The notes: generated by a model from the letters alone, not told the origin. 64,000 bases of DNA from Planctomycetota bacterium (GCA_029250885.1 JAQXEK010000051.1:1-64000); one strand, 5' to 3'. Shown: positions 35,519 to 44,920, counted from the stretch's first letter. Translations and numbers: made by a program.

Positions 35519-36544
35519 ATGACTAGCCTTCCACCCGCCGCGGGCTCTCCGGAGTTCGCCGGCTCTGTCGCCCCCGCCAACTCATCTTTGTCCGCCGCAG
35601 CTTGGGTCCCCGAGCTGCGCGCGTCCATGGGCGAGGTCATCGTCGGCCAGGCTGACCTAGTCGAAGGACTGCTGCTGGCACTACTGACAGGCGGTCACGT
35701 TCTGCTCGAGGGCGTGCCTGGTATCGCAAAGTCCCTGGCGGTCTCTTGCCTGGCCGAAGCCCTGGACGGCGAGTTCTCGCGCCTACAGTTTACCCCGGAC
35801 CTGTTGCCATCGGACCTGATCGGGTCCGAGATCTACAACTCGAAAGAGTCCGTGTTCGAGGCGCGCAAGGGACCCGTCTTCGCGAACTTCGTGCTCGCCG
35901 ACGAGATCAACCGCGCCCCGGCCAAGGTGCAGTCGGCCCTGCTCGAGGCCATGCAAGAGGGGCAGGTCTCCATCGGCGGTCAGAGCCTGGAGCTGCCGCA
36001 GCCGTTTCTGGTCCTCGCGACCCAAAACCCGATCGAGCAAGAGGGCACCTATCCCCTTCCCGAAGCCCAGCTTGATCGCTTCGCGATGAAGCTGATCGTG
36101 GATTACCCGAACCCGGACGAGGAGCTTGAGATTCTCGACCGCATGGGCCGCACCTCGGCGTTGACCAAGGTACGCCAGGTCGTGTCCCTGAACTCGGTGC
36201 TACAGGCCCGAGCCGAGGTCGACCAAGTGACCCTCGACCCGCGGCTCAAGCGCTACATCGTCTCCCTCGTGGAGGCCTCGCGCCGGCCCGGCGCATCGGG
36301 TCTTCCCGAGTTGGAGGGCGCGATCCTGATTGGTGCCTCGCCCCGGGCAACCATCACCCTATCCCTGGTCTCCCGGGCCCTGGCGTGGTTAAACGGCAGG
36401 GACTACGTGACACCCGCCGACATTAAGGCCGTCGCCCATCGGGTGCTGCGCCACCGGGTTGTGCCTAATTATGAAGCCGAGGCCGAGGGCATCGACGCCG
36501 ACGCCCTAGTGAGTCGCCTGTTGGAAGGCGTTCCCGTACCCTAA
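35519..36544 (+). CDS. MoxR-family AAA+ ATPase of the Bat operon
   Basis: 341 residues. After a low-complexity N-terminus comes the AAA+ core: Walker A GVPGIAKS near 65, QFTPDLLPSDLIGSEIYN, Walker B VLADEINRA, LATQNPIEQEG, and GASPRATITLSLVSRALAW. It is the first gene of a seven-gene cluster typical of the Bat (aerotolerance) locus. It is more like standard MoxR than its paralogue at 20059-21081, which has GDVTGG in place of SDLIGS. A TATTCT lies only a few bases before the ATG, so the transcript may be nearly leaderless (inference). Confidence 0.96.
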   Translation: MTSLPPAAGSPEFAGSVAPANSSLSAAAWVPELRASMGEVIVGQADLVEGLLLALLTGGHVLLEGVPGIAKSLAVSCLAEALDGEFSRLQFTPDLLPSDLIGSEIYNSKESVFEARKGPVFANFVLADEINRAPAKVQSALLEAMQEGQVSIGGQSLELPQPFLVLATQNPIEQEGTYPLPEAQLDRFAMKLIVDYPNPDEELEILDRMGRTSALTKVRQVVSLNSVLQARAEVDQVTLDPRLKRYIVSLVEASRRPGASGLPELEGAILIGASPRATITLSLVSRALAWLNGRDYVTPADIKAVAHRVLRHRVVPNYEAEAEGIDADALVSRLLEGVPVP

Positions 36545-36562
36545 ACCCAGGCGACCCGAAGC

Positions 36563-37543
36563 GTGTTTGGTAGCAAGAAGCATGGGGCTCCCGACGGGAG
36601 CGACGCGCTGCTGGGCCCAGAGCTGATGGCTCGGGTCAAGGCCATTCGTATCCGCACCAACCGGTTGGTCTCAAGCGCGCTAGCAGGCGGCTATAAGAGC
36701 TCGTTCAAGGGCTCGGGCATCGAGTTTGAAGAGGTGCGCGCGTACCAGGTTGGCGACGACGTGCGCTCGATCGACTGGAAGGTGACCGCGCGCAAGGGCG
36801 AGCCCCAGGTCAAGACGTTCCGCGAGGACCGCCAGCTTGCCCTGCACCTGCTGGTAGATACTGGGCGCAGCATGGACTTTGGCACCCGACGGGTAACGAA
36901 GCGCGAGCTGGCCGCGGAGTTTTGTGCGCTCTTGTCCTTCGTCGCGCTTGGGACCAGGGACCGGGTGGGGCTGACCTTGTTTGGGAAGGAGAGCGGCCTG
37001 CACCTCGCTTCGGGCCGGACCAGTGCCCACGTCAATCGCCTCGTACGCGAAGTGATCGCCGCCGAACCGACTCTTGGACAGACGAACTTCGTACAGATGC
37101 TCGAGGAGCGCGTGCGCGACCGGTCGCGGCACAACCTGATGTTCATCGTCAGCGACTTCCAGGGGCTACTTAGTGCGACCGAAGCCGAGCGCGAGCGCAT
37201 CCAGTCGCTCTTGCTTGTGCTCGGCGCTCGCCACGATGTGGTCGCCGTCCCGCTCGAAGATCCCTTCGAATCTAAGCTGCCCAAGGTCGGGTTGATCGAG
37301 CTGGATGATCCGGTGACCGGTCAGGCCATTTTGGTGGACACAGCATCGAGGCGCGTTCGGGGGGCCTGGACCCAGTCTGCCCAGGCGCGCACCAAGTACC
37401 TGGACAGCTTCCTTGCTAAGTGCCGCATCGGCGTGATCCGCCAGAGTACGAGTGGCGATATCACCAAGCCAATCATTCGCTTCTTTGAGGGGCGCAGCCG
37501 CGGCGAGTCCAAGGCATCTTTCCTGGGGAGGACCTCCCGGTGA
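36563..37543 (+). CDS. DUF58 domain protein of the Bat operon
   Basis: 326 residues from GTG 36563. The DUF58 signature is GIEFEEVRAYQVGDDVRSID near 52-71, followed by WKVTARKGEPQVKTFREDRQ. The vWA-like fold has LLVDTGRSMDFG (DxGxS) and NLMFIVSDFQG. It is 18 bases after moxR, and its stop is overlapped by the next GTG. Paralogous to the DUF58 gene at 25487-26326, which sits in the ABC-containing operon. Confidence 0.95.
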   Translation: MFGSKKHGAPDGSDALLGPELMARVKAIRIRTNRLVSSALAGGYKSSFKGSGIEFEEVRAYQVGDDVRSIDWKVTARKGEPQVKTFREDRQLALHLLVDTGRSMDFGTRRVTKRELAAEFCALLSFVALGTRDRVGLTLFGKESGLHLASGRTSAHVNRLVREVIAAEPTLGQTNFVQMLEERVRDRSRHNLMFIVSDFQGLLSATEAERERIQSLLLVLGARHDVVAVPLEDPFESKLPKVGLIELDDPVTGQAILVDTASRRVRGAWTQSAQARTKYLDSFLAKCRIGVIRQSTSGDITKPIIRFFEGRSRGESKASFLGRTSR

Positions 37544-38568
37544 CGATTGTCCAAAACCTAGGGGTCGCCTTAGTCGCATGGGGTTTGGCCCTTGCGCCCG
37601 AAGCCCATGCCATGGAGGACGTCCAGGTTAGGGTGCTCGTGGACCCGAGCCTGGCAGGCACGATCGGCACGCCCATAGAGGTCACGGTCGAGGCAACCAT
37701 TCCGGTCTTCCCCATGGCCGGGGACGATTACTTCGCCGCCGAGCGCAGGGGACGCAAGCAGCTCGTCGAGCTCTTCCGCGAGCCGGCATTCTCCCAGGAG
37801 AACCTAGACTACTCTTGGCAGATCCTCGAGCCGGGCGAACTTGTGATCGAGCGTGTGGTCGGACCCGCCGAAGGAAGCAGCTCCATGCTTGTGGGGCGCG
37901 CGCTCTGGAAGATTGCGTCCTTGGAAGCGGGCGAGCGCAGGCTGCCCGGGATTCTCTGGTCGGGGTTTGATCTCCCCGAGCTCGACCCCCAGATCACCGC
38001 GGGTTTCCTGGGGGAGGCCGACCAAGCTCCGCGCCCCTTGGCGGGCTTCCCCGATACCCCACCAGAGCGCGAGCCCCAAGAGGGCTCCCCACTTAGGCTG
38101 CTCTGGGTTGGAGCAGGCCTGGGCGCGGCCTTGGTCGGCGTGCTGCTCCTGCGCCGGGGCTCATCAGAGCCGTCGTTGACCCCGCGCGAGCGGCAGGTCT
38201 GCATCGATCAATCGTTCGCGGATCTAGTCGATCTGGTGGCTCCGGGCAGGCAGCCGACGCCAGATGACCTGCGCGATGCACACTTCACCTTGACGGCATG
38301 CCTGCGCGAGGCCGTCGAGCTCAAGCGCGAGCTTGCGCAGATCGAGCCAGTCCTTAGCCTAGGCGTGGCCCTCACAGACCATGAGTGGGCCCATGCCTTG
38401 GGTGCGCCTGACGAGGTTCACGACTTCTTCGCCGCCATCGGCATGATCAAGTACGCGGGCGACGTTCCCACCCCATGGGGGCTTGCCGAGCGCATCGCCC
38501 TCGCCAAAAAGCTCCAGGACAAGCTCGCCGAGAGTGTTCCTGCGGCCCCCCAGGAGGCAGTCTCTTGA
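37540..38568 (+). CDS. DUF4381-like membrane protein of the Bat operon
   Basis: 342 residues from GTG 37540, overlapping the DUF58 stop by 4 bp. Signal peptide (VALVAWGLALAPEAHAM), a beta-rich periplasmic domain, a single membrane helix near 186-203 (LLWVGAGLGAALVGVLLL), and a cytoplasmic helical domain with DDLRDAHFTLTACLREAVEL. Position and topology match the DUF4381-type gene commonly found between DUF58 and BatA; sequence similarity is loose. An AGGAGG near its end serves as ribosome binding site of the next gene. Confidence 0.75.
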   Translation: MTIVQNLGVALVAWGLALAPEAHAMEDVQVRVLVDPSLAGTIGTPIEVTVEATIPVFPMAGDDYFAAERRGRKQLVELFREPAFSQENLDYSWQILEPGELVIERVVGPAEGSSSMLVGRALWKIASLEAGERRLPGILWSGFDLPELDPQITAGFLGEADQAPRPLAGFPDTPPEREPQEGSPLRLLWVGAGLGAALVGVLLLRRGSSEPSLTPRERQVCIDQSFADLVDLVAPGRQPTPDDLRDAHFTLTACLREAVELKRELAQIEPVLSLGVALTDHEWAHALGAPDEVHDFFAAIGMIKYAGDVPTPWGLAERIALAKKLQDKLAESVPAAPQEAVS

Positions 38569-39620
38569 TCTTGCCGATGCAAGAGAACCTCCCCTCGTCG
38601 GCACCCGTTCGACTCGAGCTTTGGGGGTCCATCGGCCTGGGAGACCCGATCTTCCTCGCCCTGCTGCCTTTGGTCATCCTGGCGGTCTGGTTTGGCCGTA
38701 GGCAGGGGAGCCTGTCCTCACTCTCGATCCCACTCTCGGGCATCGGGCATAGGGTTCCCAAGTCGATACGCCAGCGCTTTTTGTTTCTGCCCGACCTGCT
38801 GGAGGCAATCGCCTGCGTACTGCTGATCTTGGCCTTGGCGCGACCCCTTGACTTCAATGTGATCCACTCGGTGACCTCCGAAGGTGTCGACACGGTTCTG
38901 GTGGTCGACCGTTCGAGCTCCATGGTCCACATGGATCTTGAGGCCACCCGCACACGTCTCGATGTGGTCAAAGATGTGGTGGCAGCCTACGCCGAGCGGC
39001 GAATGACCGACGAGGTTGGTGCCAGCGACAACGTGGCTCTTCTAAGTTTTGCGCGCTATCCCGAGCTGCGCTGCCCGTTCACTCTGGACGTGGACGCGCT
39101 GCATGGCTTTCTCGACGAGGTGAAGATCGTTGAGTATCAGGAAGAGGATGGCACGGCCATTGGCGCAGCCTTGACAAAGTCCGCGGACATGCTGGGTCAA
39201 AACGGCGCTGAATCTAGCATCATTGTGCTGTTGACCGATGGCGCGAACACCGTGGACGATATCCTGCCCGAGGACGGGATCCGACTGGCTAAGGAGAACG
39301 GCGTGCGGGTCTACACCATCCACGCCGAGCGCATCGTCTACGCACAGGTCGGCCGCCGTATCTTCCCGACCGAGGAGCAGCCCGACACGACCCTGCTACG
39401 ACGGATTGCCTCGGAGACTGGAGGACGATTCTATCGCGCTAAGGACAAGGATGGCCTAGAGGAGATCTACGCTGAGATCGAAGAGCTCGAGCGCACTCCG
39501 CGCGTGGAAGAGCGCAGGGTTGAGACTCGAGACCTCTACCCACGGGTCTTGCTCTTCGCTCTTGGCATGGCCGTGCTGGGCCGGTCCCTGGTCGCCTTCG
39601 GCCTGAGGAGGACCACATGA
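38565..39620 (+). CDS. batA: BatA-like vWA membrane protein
   Basis: 351 residues from TTG 38565. AGGAGG at 38552-38557 is ideally placed, and the TTGA overlap with the upstream stop is the same pattern seen elsewhere in the window; ATG 38577 is the alternative. A first helix (PIFLALLPLVILAVWFG), the basic loop, and a second helix (LEAIACVLLILALARPL) precede the vWA domain with a full metal site VDRSSSMVHMD and VLLTDGANTVDD. A C-terminal helix is RVLLFALGMAVLGRSLVAFG. Upstream in-frame residues read as off-frame sequence of the DUF4381-like gene. Confidence 0.93.
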   Translation: MILPMQENLPSSAPVRLELWGSIGLGDPIFLALLPLVILAVWFGRRQGSLSSLSIPLSGIGHRVPKSIRQRFLFLPDLLEAIACVLLILALARPLDFNVIHSVTSEGVDTVLVVDRSSSMVHMDLEATRTRLDVVKDVVAAYAERRMTDEVGASDNVALLSFARYPELRCPFTLDVDALHGFLDEVKIVEYQEEDGTAIGAALTKSADMLGQNGAESSIIVLLTDGANTVDDILPEDGIRLAKENGVRVYTIHAERIVYAQVGRRIFPTEEQPDTTLLRRIASETGGRFYRAKDKDGLEEIYAEIEELERTPRVEERRVETRDLYPRVLLFALGMAVLGRSLVAFGLRRTT

Positions 39621-41950
39621 TGGCCCTACTCGGATTCGACTTCCAGCGCGTGCACTTGTGGCCTCTGTTCGGAGTCGTAGTCACCTTGTTTTTGTTGGGT
39701 CTCTTCGTGCTTACCCTGCGCAGGGGGGCGCGGGCGAAGCTTGCGGATAACCACCTTCTGCAGAAGATTGGAGCCAATTTTTCAGCCAATCGCGCGCGCT
39801 TGCGCATTGGGCTCGAGGCCGCTGCGGCGGGCCTTGTGGTACTCGCGCTGCTAGGACCGGTACGCGGTCACACGGAAGTGCCGGCACTACGCAAGGGGCT
39901 CGACATCGTGGTGTGTATCGATACATCGAAGTCGATGCTTGCCAGGGACCTTTCCCCGAATCGCCTGCAGCGCGCTCGCCGCGAGGTGCGCGGCCTTGTG
40001 GAGCAACTCTCGGGAGATCGCGTTGCTCTGATCGCATTTGCTGGAGATGCTCGCGAGGTGGCTCCCCTGACGCGTGACCGAAACGCGCTGCTTTCGTTCC
40101 TGGACGGCGTAAGTCCGGACGACAATCGCCTTGGTGGCACAAGCATCGGTGCAGCCTTGGAGCGAGCCCTAGGCTTCTTCGATGGGCGCACGGGAGCCCA
40201 CGAGGCGATCGTACTCTTGACCGATGGCGAGGATCTTGAGGGCGAAGGACTTGCCGTGGCCAAGCGCGCGGCAGAGCAGAATATCGGCATCTACGTGGTA
40301 GGTATGGGTACAGAGCAGGGTGGGAAAATTCCAATGGTGGGCCGCAATGGATCCGAGTCGTTCCTGCGCGGGCCAGATGGCGCCGAGGTTGTGACGCGCC
40401 TAGACCGCAACAGCCTCGCGGACCTGGCAGCCGTGAGTGGCGGAGCCTTTCTGACGACTTCGGATTCACCGACACCCCTAGAGGAGATCTACGAGAAACG
40501 CATCGGCCAGCTCGATCGCCGTAGCCTTGGGGGCGCCGGCCAGCGCATTCCCCACGATCGCTACCAGTGGGCCTTGGTTCCAGGTGTCGCCCTTGCACTG
40601 CTGGCCCTTGGCCTTCGAGAGCGCCGGCCCAGGTGGTCCATGGCGCGGGCGAACAGGGCGGCTAGTCTGATGGCCCTGCCATTGCTGACCCTTGGCTTCG
40701 CCGCCGGAATCGGAGCGCCGCCGGCCCATGCCCAGCAGCCCGGTGGGCTGACGCCGATTCAAAGCCCGGTGGTTGACCGCACTGCGATTCCTGCCGAAGA
40801 CATCGCCTTGCCGCCGCCCTTCGACGATCAAAATCCCCAGGCTGCGATGGTGCTGACCCAGGTGGTCGAGTCCTGCGAAGAGGGCGACTTCGGGACAGCT
40901 CTTCATTGGCTGAACTACTCGCTTGAGGACCTAGAGCCACAGTCAAGGAACGCCGGGGAAGACCTCCTCGCGAAGGCCGACGGGGACGAGGCACTCGACG
41001 GGGAGCCGCCGGTGCAGGAAGGGGAACAAGCCGATGCGCCAGAGCCGGGCGAGTCCAAGGACGAGGAGCCCATGGGGCCGCGCTTTGCATGGACCGACTT
41101 CGAGCGCGCCCACTTGACCTATGCCCTAGGCATGGTGCACTCGCGCATGGGGGGGCACTCCTTGGCGGCCGAGGAGTTCTTCCTTGCGGCGGCCCTAGCC
41201 GAGGAGGGCGACCTGCGGCGTGACGCCCTCTTTAATCGCGCAACCACAAGGCTCTTTTCCATGGAGCAGCGCCTAGACGAACTGTTGGAAGAACTCGGTG
41301 GTGAGGGAGCACCCGCGATGCCTCCGATGCCCGGAGCACCAGCCGCGGACGAGCAGAGTCTAGAGGAGAAGCTCGAGGCCCTGCATCGAGGCTACTTGAG
41401 GGTTCGCGGCGACTACCTCGACCTGCTCGCGGTCGAGAGCGATTGCGAGGATGGCCAAGCGAATCTCGAGTACGTGATCCGACGCCTTCGCGAGCTCGAT
41501 GCGATGATTGAGCAGCAGCAAGAGCAAGAGGATGAGCAGGAGTCGGAAGAGTCCGAAGGCGAAGAAGGCGAAGAGGGCGAAGAAGGCGAAGAAGGCGAAG
41601 AGGGCGAAGAGGGCGAAGAGGACAACGAGGACAACGAGGACAACGAGGACAACGAGGGCGCCGAAGAGGAGAAGGGTGAAGAGGGCGAAGACGACTCCGA
41701 AGAGGAAGAACCCTTGAACGAGCGCGAAGAGGAACAAGAGGAAGAGCCCGCCCCTTCCGAGCAAGAGCAAGAGCAAGAGCAAGAGCAAGGCGAGTCTGAG
41801 GAGCAGCCCGAAGCCGTGGCTCCCAAGGAGCTAAGTAAGGAGCAGATGGCACGCCTGCTCGACCGCCTAGGTGAACTCGAAAAAGAACAAGCTGAGATCA
41901 AGAGCCGACTCCAGAAGACCCGGCAAGTTCCCGTGGAGCGAGACTGGTAG
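39617..41950 (+). CDS. BatB-like vWA protein fused to TPR and acidic (BatC-like) tail
   Basis: 777 residues from ATG 39617, with GAGGAG 6-11 bases upstream. Helices at the N-terminus and the vWA domain (VCIDTSKSMLARD, TSIGAALERAL, VLLTDGEDLEG) form a complete BatB. A helix near 320 closes that part. A second, signal-like hydrophobic segment (LMALPLLTLGFAAGIGAPPAHA) begins a new module with TPR-like helices (YALGMVHSRMGGHSLAAEEF). A low-complexity tail of EEG, DNE and EQ repeats and a final coiled coil finish it. This looks like batB and batC joined into one gene. Confidence 0.9.
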   Translation: MMALLGFDFQRVHLWPLFGVVVTLFLLGLFVLTLRRGARAKLADNHLLQKIGANFSANRARLRIGLEAAAAGLVVLALLGPVRGHTEVPALRKGLDIVVCIDTSKSMLARDLSPNRLQRARREVRGLVEQLSGDRVALIAFAGDAREVAPLTRDRNALLSFLDGVSPDDNRLGGTSIGAALERALGFFDGRTGAHEAIVLLTDGEDLEGEGLAVAKRAAEQNIGIYVVGMGTEQGGKIPMVGRNGSESFLRGPDGAEVVTRLDRNSLADLAAVSGGAFLTTSDSPTPLEEIYEKRIGQLDRRSLGGAGQRIPHDRYQWALVPGVALALLALGLRERRPRWSMARANRAASLMALPLLTLGFAAGIGAPPAHAQQPGGLTPIQSPVVDRTAIPAEDIALPPPFDDQNPQAAMVLTQVVESCEEGDFGTALHWLNYSLEDLEPQSRNAGEDLLAKADGDEALDGEPPVQEGEQADAPEPGESKDEEPMGPRFAWTDFERAHLTYALGMVHSRMGGHSLAAEEFFLAAALAEEGDLRRDALFNRATTRLFSMEQRLDELLEELGGEGAPAMPPMPGAPAADEQSLEEKLEALHRGYLRVRGDYLDLLAVESDCEDGQANLEYVIRRLRELDAMIEQQQEQEDEQESEESEGEEGEEGEEGEEGEEGEEGEEDNEDNEDNEDNEGAEEEKGEEGEDDSEEEEPLNEREEEQEEEPAPSEQEQEQEQEQGESEEQPEAVAPKELSKEQMARLLDRLGELEKEQAEIKSRLQKTRQVPVERDW
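41561..41656 (+). repeat. Tandem 9-bp repeats coding EEG and DNE units
   Basis: Six GAAGARGGC units (Glu-Glu-Gly) at 41561-41614, a Glu-Glu pair, then four identical GACAACGAG units (Asp-Asn-Glu) at 41621-41656. All keep the frame. A further run of five GAGCAA units (Glu-Gln) lies at 41759-41788. Slippage-prone, likely length-variable between strains (inference). Confidence 0.9.
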
Positions 41951-41959
41951 GTAAGAGAT

Positions 41960-43753
41960 ATGACCAAAGTACCCCTTGGCGCATTAGCGCTACTCGTTGC
42001 ACTTATCTTTGGAGCTGCCGCATCGGCCGCCGCCCAGGACCCGCCGCGGGTCTCTGTGCAGCTGAACACCGGATTAGCCAAGCTTGGGGAGACCGTAGGG
42101 ATCCTCGTTCACATGGAGGGTACTACCGAGGGCTCCATAGGCGACCTGCCCGATGTTCCGGGGCTCTCGATCGGCCCGATTCCCGGAGGGCGCACTTCCC
42201 GCCAGGCCACCTCCATCAATGGTCGCATGTCCGTACAGTCCAGCATCAGTTGGACCATTCCGGTACGGGCCAGTGCCGAGGGCGAGTATGTGATTCCACC
42301 CTTCCTTGTATCGGCGGCCGGCAATGACTACGAGACCAACCCCATGCCTTTGCGCGTCAAAGAAGATCTGGCCGGCGCAGAGCTGGGGATCGTCCGGGTG
42401 AAGATCACGCCAAAGAAGGTCGTCTTGGGCCAACCTTTTGACGTCGAGGTCTCTTTTGGATGGGATACCGCGGTGCGCAAGCTGAACCACGCGGACCTGT
42501 CCCTGCCTTGGTGGGGGCAGATTCCCGGTGCGATCGAGATGGAGGGTAGCGGCCGCCGCGAGCTGGGCAAATCCTACACCTCGGTGCTGCTCAATAGCCG
42601 CTCGCAGATTGAGGTGACCCGTGAGGGAGCAGGTTCTATCCGCGGCCGCAGCTTTGAGATGTTCAGCCTTAGGCGCAGCTACCTCGCTACGTCTCCTGGC
42701 CTGATCGAGTTTCCGGCATCGCACCTTAAATTTGGCCAGATGCTGGGTGGTGGTTTCTTGGACCCCGCCCGGGAAGGCGACATGTACTACACCAAGGCAG
42801 AGCCTGTGTCCCTGGTGGTTGGCACCTTGCCGGAGACGGGCCGCCCTAGGGACTACCTCGACGCGGTGGGTTCGATTACGGCCCGGGCCGAGATCGATCG
42901 CCGCGAGGTCAACGCCGGAGACTCGATCAAGCTGCGGGTCGAGTGGACGGGCCAGGGCAACCTGGAGTTCTTCGCTCTCCCGGATGCGACTCACCTCGAT
43001 GGTATGGAGAACATCAACTTTTATGGGGTCACCGACGAGCTGAAGGAGCGCAACCGGCGCGTAAGTGTCTTCGACTTCGCTCCCCTTTCCGAATCCGTGA
43101 AGGAACTGCCCTCTATCCCCCTGGTGGTCTACAACCCGGAGACCGAAGCCTACGAGCGGGTGGTCACCCAGCCCATGCCTATTCGAGTGCACGCGCTCGA
43201 AGGCACGGGTAGCTTAGATGTGGAAGAGCTCCCCGAGCTCGAAGAGGATATCCGCGACCTGCGCTCTGAAATCCCCGCGAGCCCATCCCGTGGGGGGGAT
43301 GGCTTGGAGCCCGACCCTCACTTTCTGCGCAAGTTTGGCGGAGCCCTGGCGTTGCTCGGCGCGGCCTGGGCCGGCTTGCGCGTCGCTGTGCGCCGGAATG
43401 GCGACCCTGCCACTCCTGGCAACCGTCGCCGCCGCGCTGCCCACCGCAACCTTAGGCGAGCCCTTAGACGGAGCGACTCCGCTAGTGCCCGGCAGCAGGC
43501 CTTCGGAGCCTTCCTCAGCGCACGCAGCGGCGAAGGGGAGGGAGCCTGGATCGGGCGCGACCTCCAGCCAATCCTAGTGGCGTATCCGGCCATGGCCAAG
43601 GTTGCCCTGGCCATGGCCGAGCTAGACTCCGCAGTCTGGTCTTCCGGTAGCGGTCACCAAGCCAGCGATGGCGAGCTGCTCGCCCTTGCCCGTACCGTCG
43701 AGTCACTAGACCTCGAAGTGGCCGCGAACACCCTACAGGGAGAGTCCCGATGA
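41960..43753 (+). CDS. batD: BatD-like protein
   Basis: 597 residues. Signal peptide (LGALALLVALIFGAAASAAAQ), then repeated beta-sandwich domains starting with the usual VSVQLNTGLAKLGETVGILV and containing FDVEVSFGWDTAVRKLN. A membrane helix near 455-473 (FGGALALLGAAWAGLRVAV) leads to a cytoplasmic helical tail. BatD proteins are periplasmic partners of the vWA Bat proteins. It starts 9 bases after the preceding gene, and the batE start overlaps its stop (ATGA). Confidence 0.93.
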   Translation: MTKVPLGALALLVALIFGAAASAAAQDPPRVSVQLNTGLAKLGETVGILVHMEGTTEGSIGDLPDVPGLSIGPIPGGRTSRQATSINGRMSVQSSISWTIPVRASAEGEYVIPPFLVSAAGNDYETNPMPLRVKEDLAGAELGIVRVKITPKKVVLGQPFDVEVSFGWDTAVRKLNHADLSLPWWGQIPGAIEMEGSGRRELGKSYTSVLLNSRSQIEVTREGAGSIRGRSFEMFSLRRSYLATSPGLIEFPASHLKFGQMLGGGFLDPAREGDMYYTKAEPVSLVVGTLPETGRPRDYLDAVGSITARAEIDRREVNAGDSIKLRVEWTGQGNLEFFALPDATHLDGMENINFYGVTDELKERNRRVSVFDFAPLSESVKELPSIPLVVYNPETEAYERVVTQPMPIRVHALEGTGSLDVEELPELEEDIRDLRSEIPASPSRGGDGLEPDPHFLRKFGGALALLGAAWAGLRVAVRRNGDPATPGNRRRRAAHRNLRRALRRSDSASARQQAFGAFLSARSGEGEGAWIGRDLQPILVAYPAMAKVALAMAELDSAVWSSGSGHQASDGELLALARTVESLDLEVAANTLQGESR

Positions 43754-44529
43754 ACTGTCGTTTCCTGTGGAAGAGCTTGCTCTGGGCGCTACTTTGTATG
43801 GGCTTCGCGGCACCCGGCCTAGGTCTGGAAGCTACCCCCGAAGCTCAGACACCCAGCGCTGGCCAGGTCGCCTACCGCAGCGGCGACTACGCCAGCGCCA
43901 AGGCCCACTGGGCAGGCGCGCTGGAGCAGACTACCGGCTCGGCGCGGCGTGGTGAACTGCTGCACAATCTGGGCAACGCGGCCTTCCGCGAGGGCAACTT
44001 CCTGGAGGCCGTAGCGCGCTACACTTCCGCCGTGGAGCACGCCCCACGCCAGTCGGACACCTGGGCCAATCTTGAGCTTGCCCGGTCACGGGCAGGGCTC
44101 GAGGCCGCCGACCGCGGCGACCTCGCGGCGACGGTCGAGCGGCTGTACTCCATTTTGCGTCTACCCGAACTCGAGCTGCTCAGTTTTGGCGTGCTCGCAC
44201 TCCTCGGTCTCTGCCTGCTGGGCGAGGCGCTGCGCGGCGGGCGGCTTACCAGATGTCTCGCTGTGATCTTCCTCGGGCTCGGCTTAGGGCTTGCGGCCTT
44301 GCACACTTGGCGCGCCGTACACACCCCCGCGCAGCGGGCGATGGTGACGGCGAGTGGCGGGGCCGCCCTGCGCAGCGAGCCCAATCTCGACCTGCCCGTT
44401 ATCCTGCGGGTGGACGGTGGCGGGATCATCGAGCGCGTCGACAGCCTGCCCGGTTGGCTACGGGTTCGTGCCGATGGGACCCTTGGTTGGATCGAGGACA
44501 TGCAAACTCTTGAGATTGGTCAGGACTGA
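43750..44529 (+). CDS. batE: BatE-like TPR/SH3 membrane protein
   Basis: 259 residues. Signal peptide (LLWALLCMGFAAPGLG), then TPR helices (LLHNLGNAAFREGNFLEAVARYTSAVEHAP) in the periplasm. Two membrane helices follow near 138-180 (LLSFGVLALLGLCLLGEAL and LAVIFLGLGLGLAALHTW). A C-terminal bacterial SH3 domain (AALRSEPNLDLPVILRVDGG, ending WLRVRADGTLGWI) completes it. TPR plus SH3b is the known BatE layout. It ends the Bat operon proper; the ferredoxin gene begins 46 bases later. Confidence 0.9.
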   Translation: MNCRFLWKSLLWALLCMGFAAPGLGLEATPEAQTPSAGQVAYRSGDYASAKAHWAGALEQTTGSARRGELLHNLGNAAFREGNFLEAVARYTSAVEHAPRQSDTWANLELARSRAGLEAADRGDLAATVERLYSILRLPELELLSFGVLALLGLCLLGEALRGGRLTRCLAVIFLGLGLGLAALHTWRAVHTPAQRAMVTASGGAALRSEPNLDLPVILRVDGGGIIERVDSLPGWLRVRADGTLGWIEDMQTLEIGQD

Positions 44530-44575
44530 TTCGCAATACCTGGAATGTGAAGACTCCCACAAGCATTTCCATGGA

Positions 44576-44920
44576 ATGGCTGGGACTTCCATGTTCTGCT
44601 CCAGCATGAATAAGGGCCAATTCACTGCCAAAGGGCACATTTTCGTGTGCGTCGTCAACCGGCCACCTAGCAGTGAGCCCTCCTGTGGGGCTTCGGGATC
44701 AGGTGCCATCATGGACGCGATCCCCATGATCCTACTCGAACTGGGCATCGAAAATGTGCGCGTCAATGGCTGCACCTGCCTTGGGCCCTGCGACTCGGGC
44801 ACGAACCTTGTGATCTATCCAGAGGGGGTCTTCTATACGCGGGTCAGGCGCGACAACCTTCGGGACCTACTCGAGTCCCATTTCGTCCAAGGGGAAGTCT
44901 TCGAAGCCCTCAAGGTCTAG
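44576..44920 (+). CDS. Thioredoxin-like [2Fe-2S] ferredoxin
   Basis: About 114 residues. Core: HIFVCVVNRPPSSEPSCGAS with the first two cysteines 11 residues apart, then VRVNGCTCLGPCDSG with the second pair (C-x3-C) and an extra Cys, and NLVIYPEGVFYTRVRRDNL ending ESHFVQGEVFEAL. This is the standard order of TRX-Fd proteins that carry electrons on a [2Fe-2S] cluster. ATGs at 44576, 44591 and 44606 are all in frame; 44606 (MNKGQFT) gives the usual family length, and no ribosome binding site decides. It may be part of the Bat transcript. Confidence 0.88.
   Translation: MAGTSMFCSSMNKGQFTAKGHIFVCVVNRPPSSEPSCGASGSGAIMDAIPMILLELGIENVRVNGCTCLGPCDSGTNLVIYPEGVFYTRVRRDNLRDLLESHFVQGEVFEALKV

Noticed and set aside
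38475-38564. Upstream extension of the BatA-like protein
   Set aside because: Off-frame reading of the DUF4381-like gene; TTG 38565 has a perfectly spaced AGGAGG.
42074-43192. Long open frame (372 codons) on the minus strand inside batD
   Set aside because: Antisense to a clear BatD gene; composition (His, Gly, Arg, Val) typical of GC-rich antisense frames, no motif.
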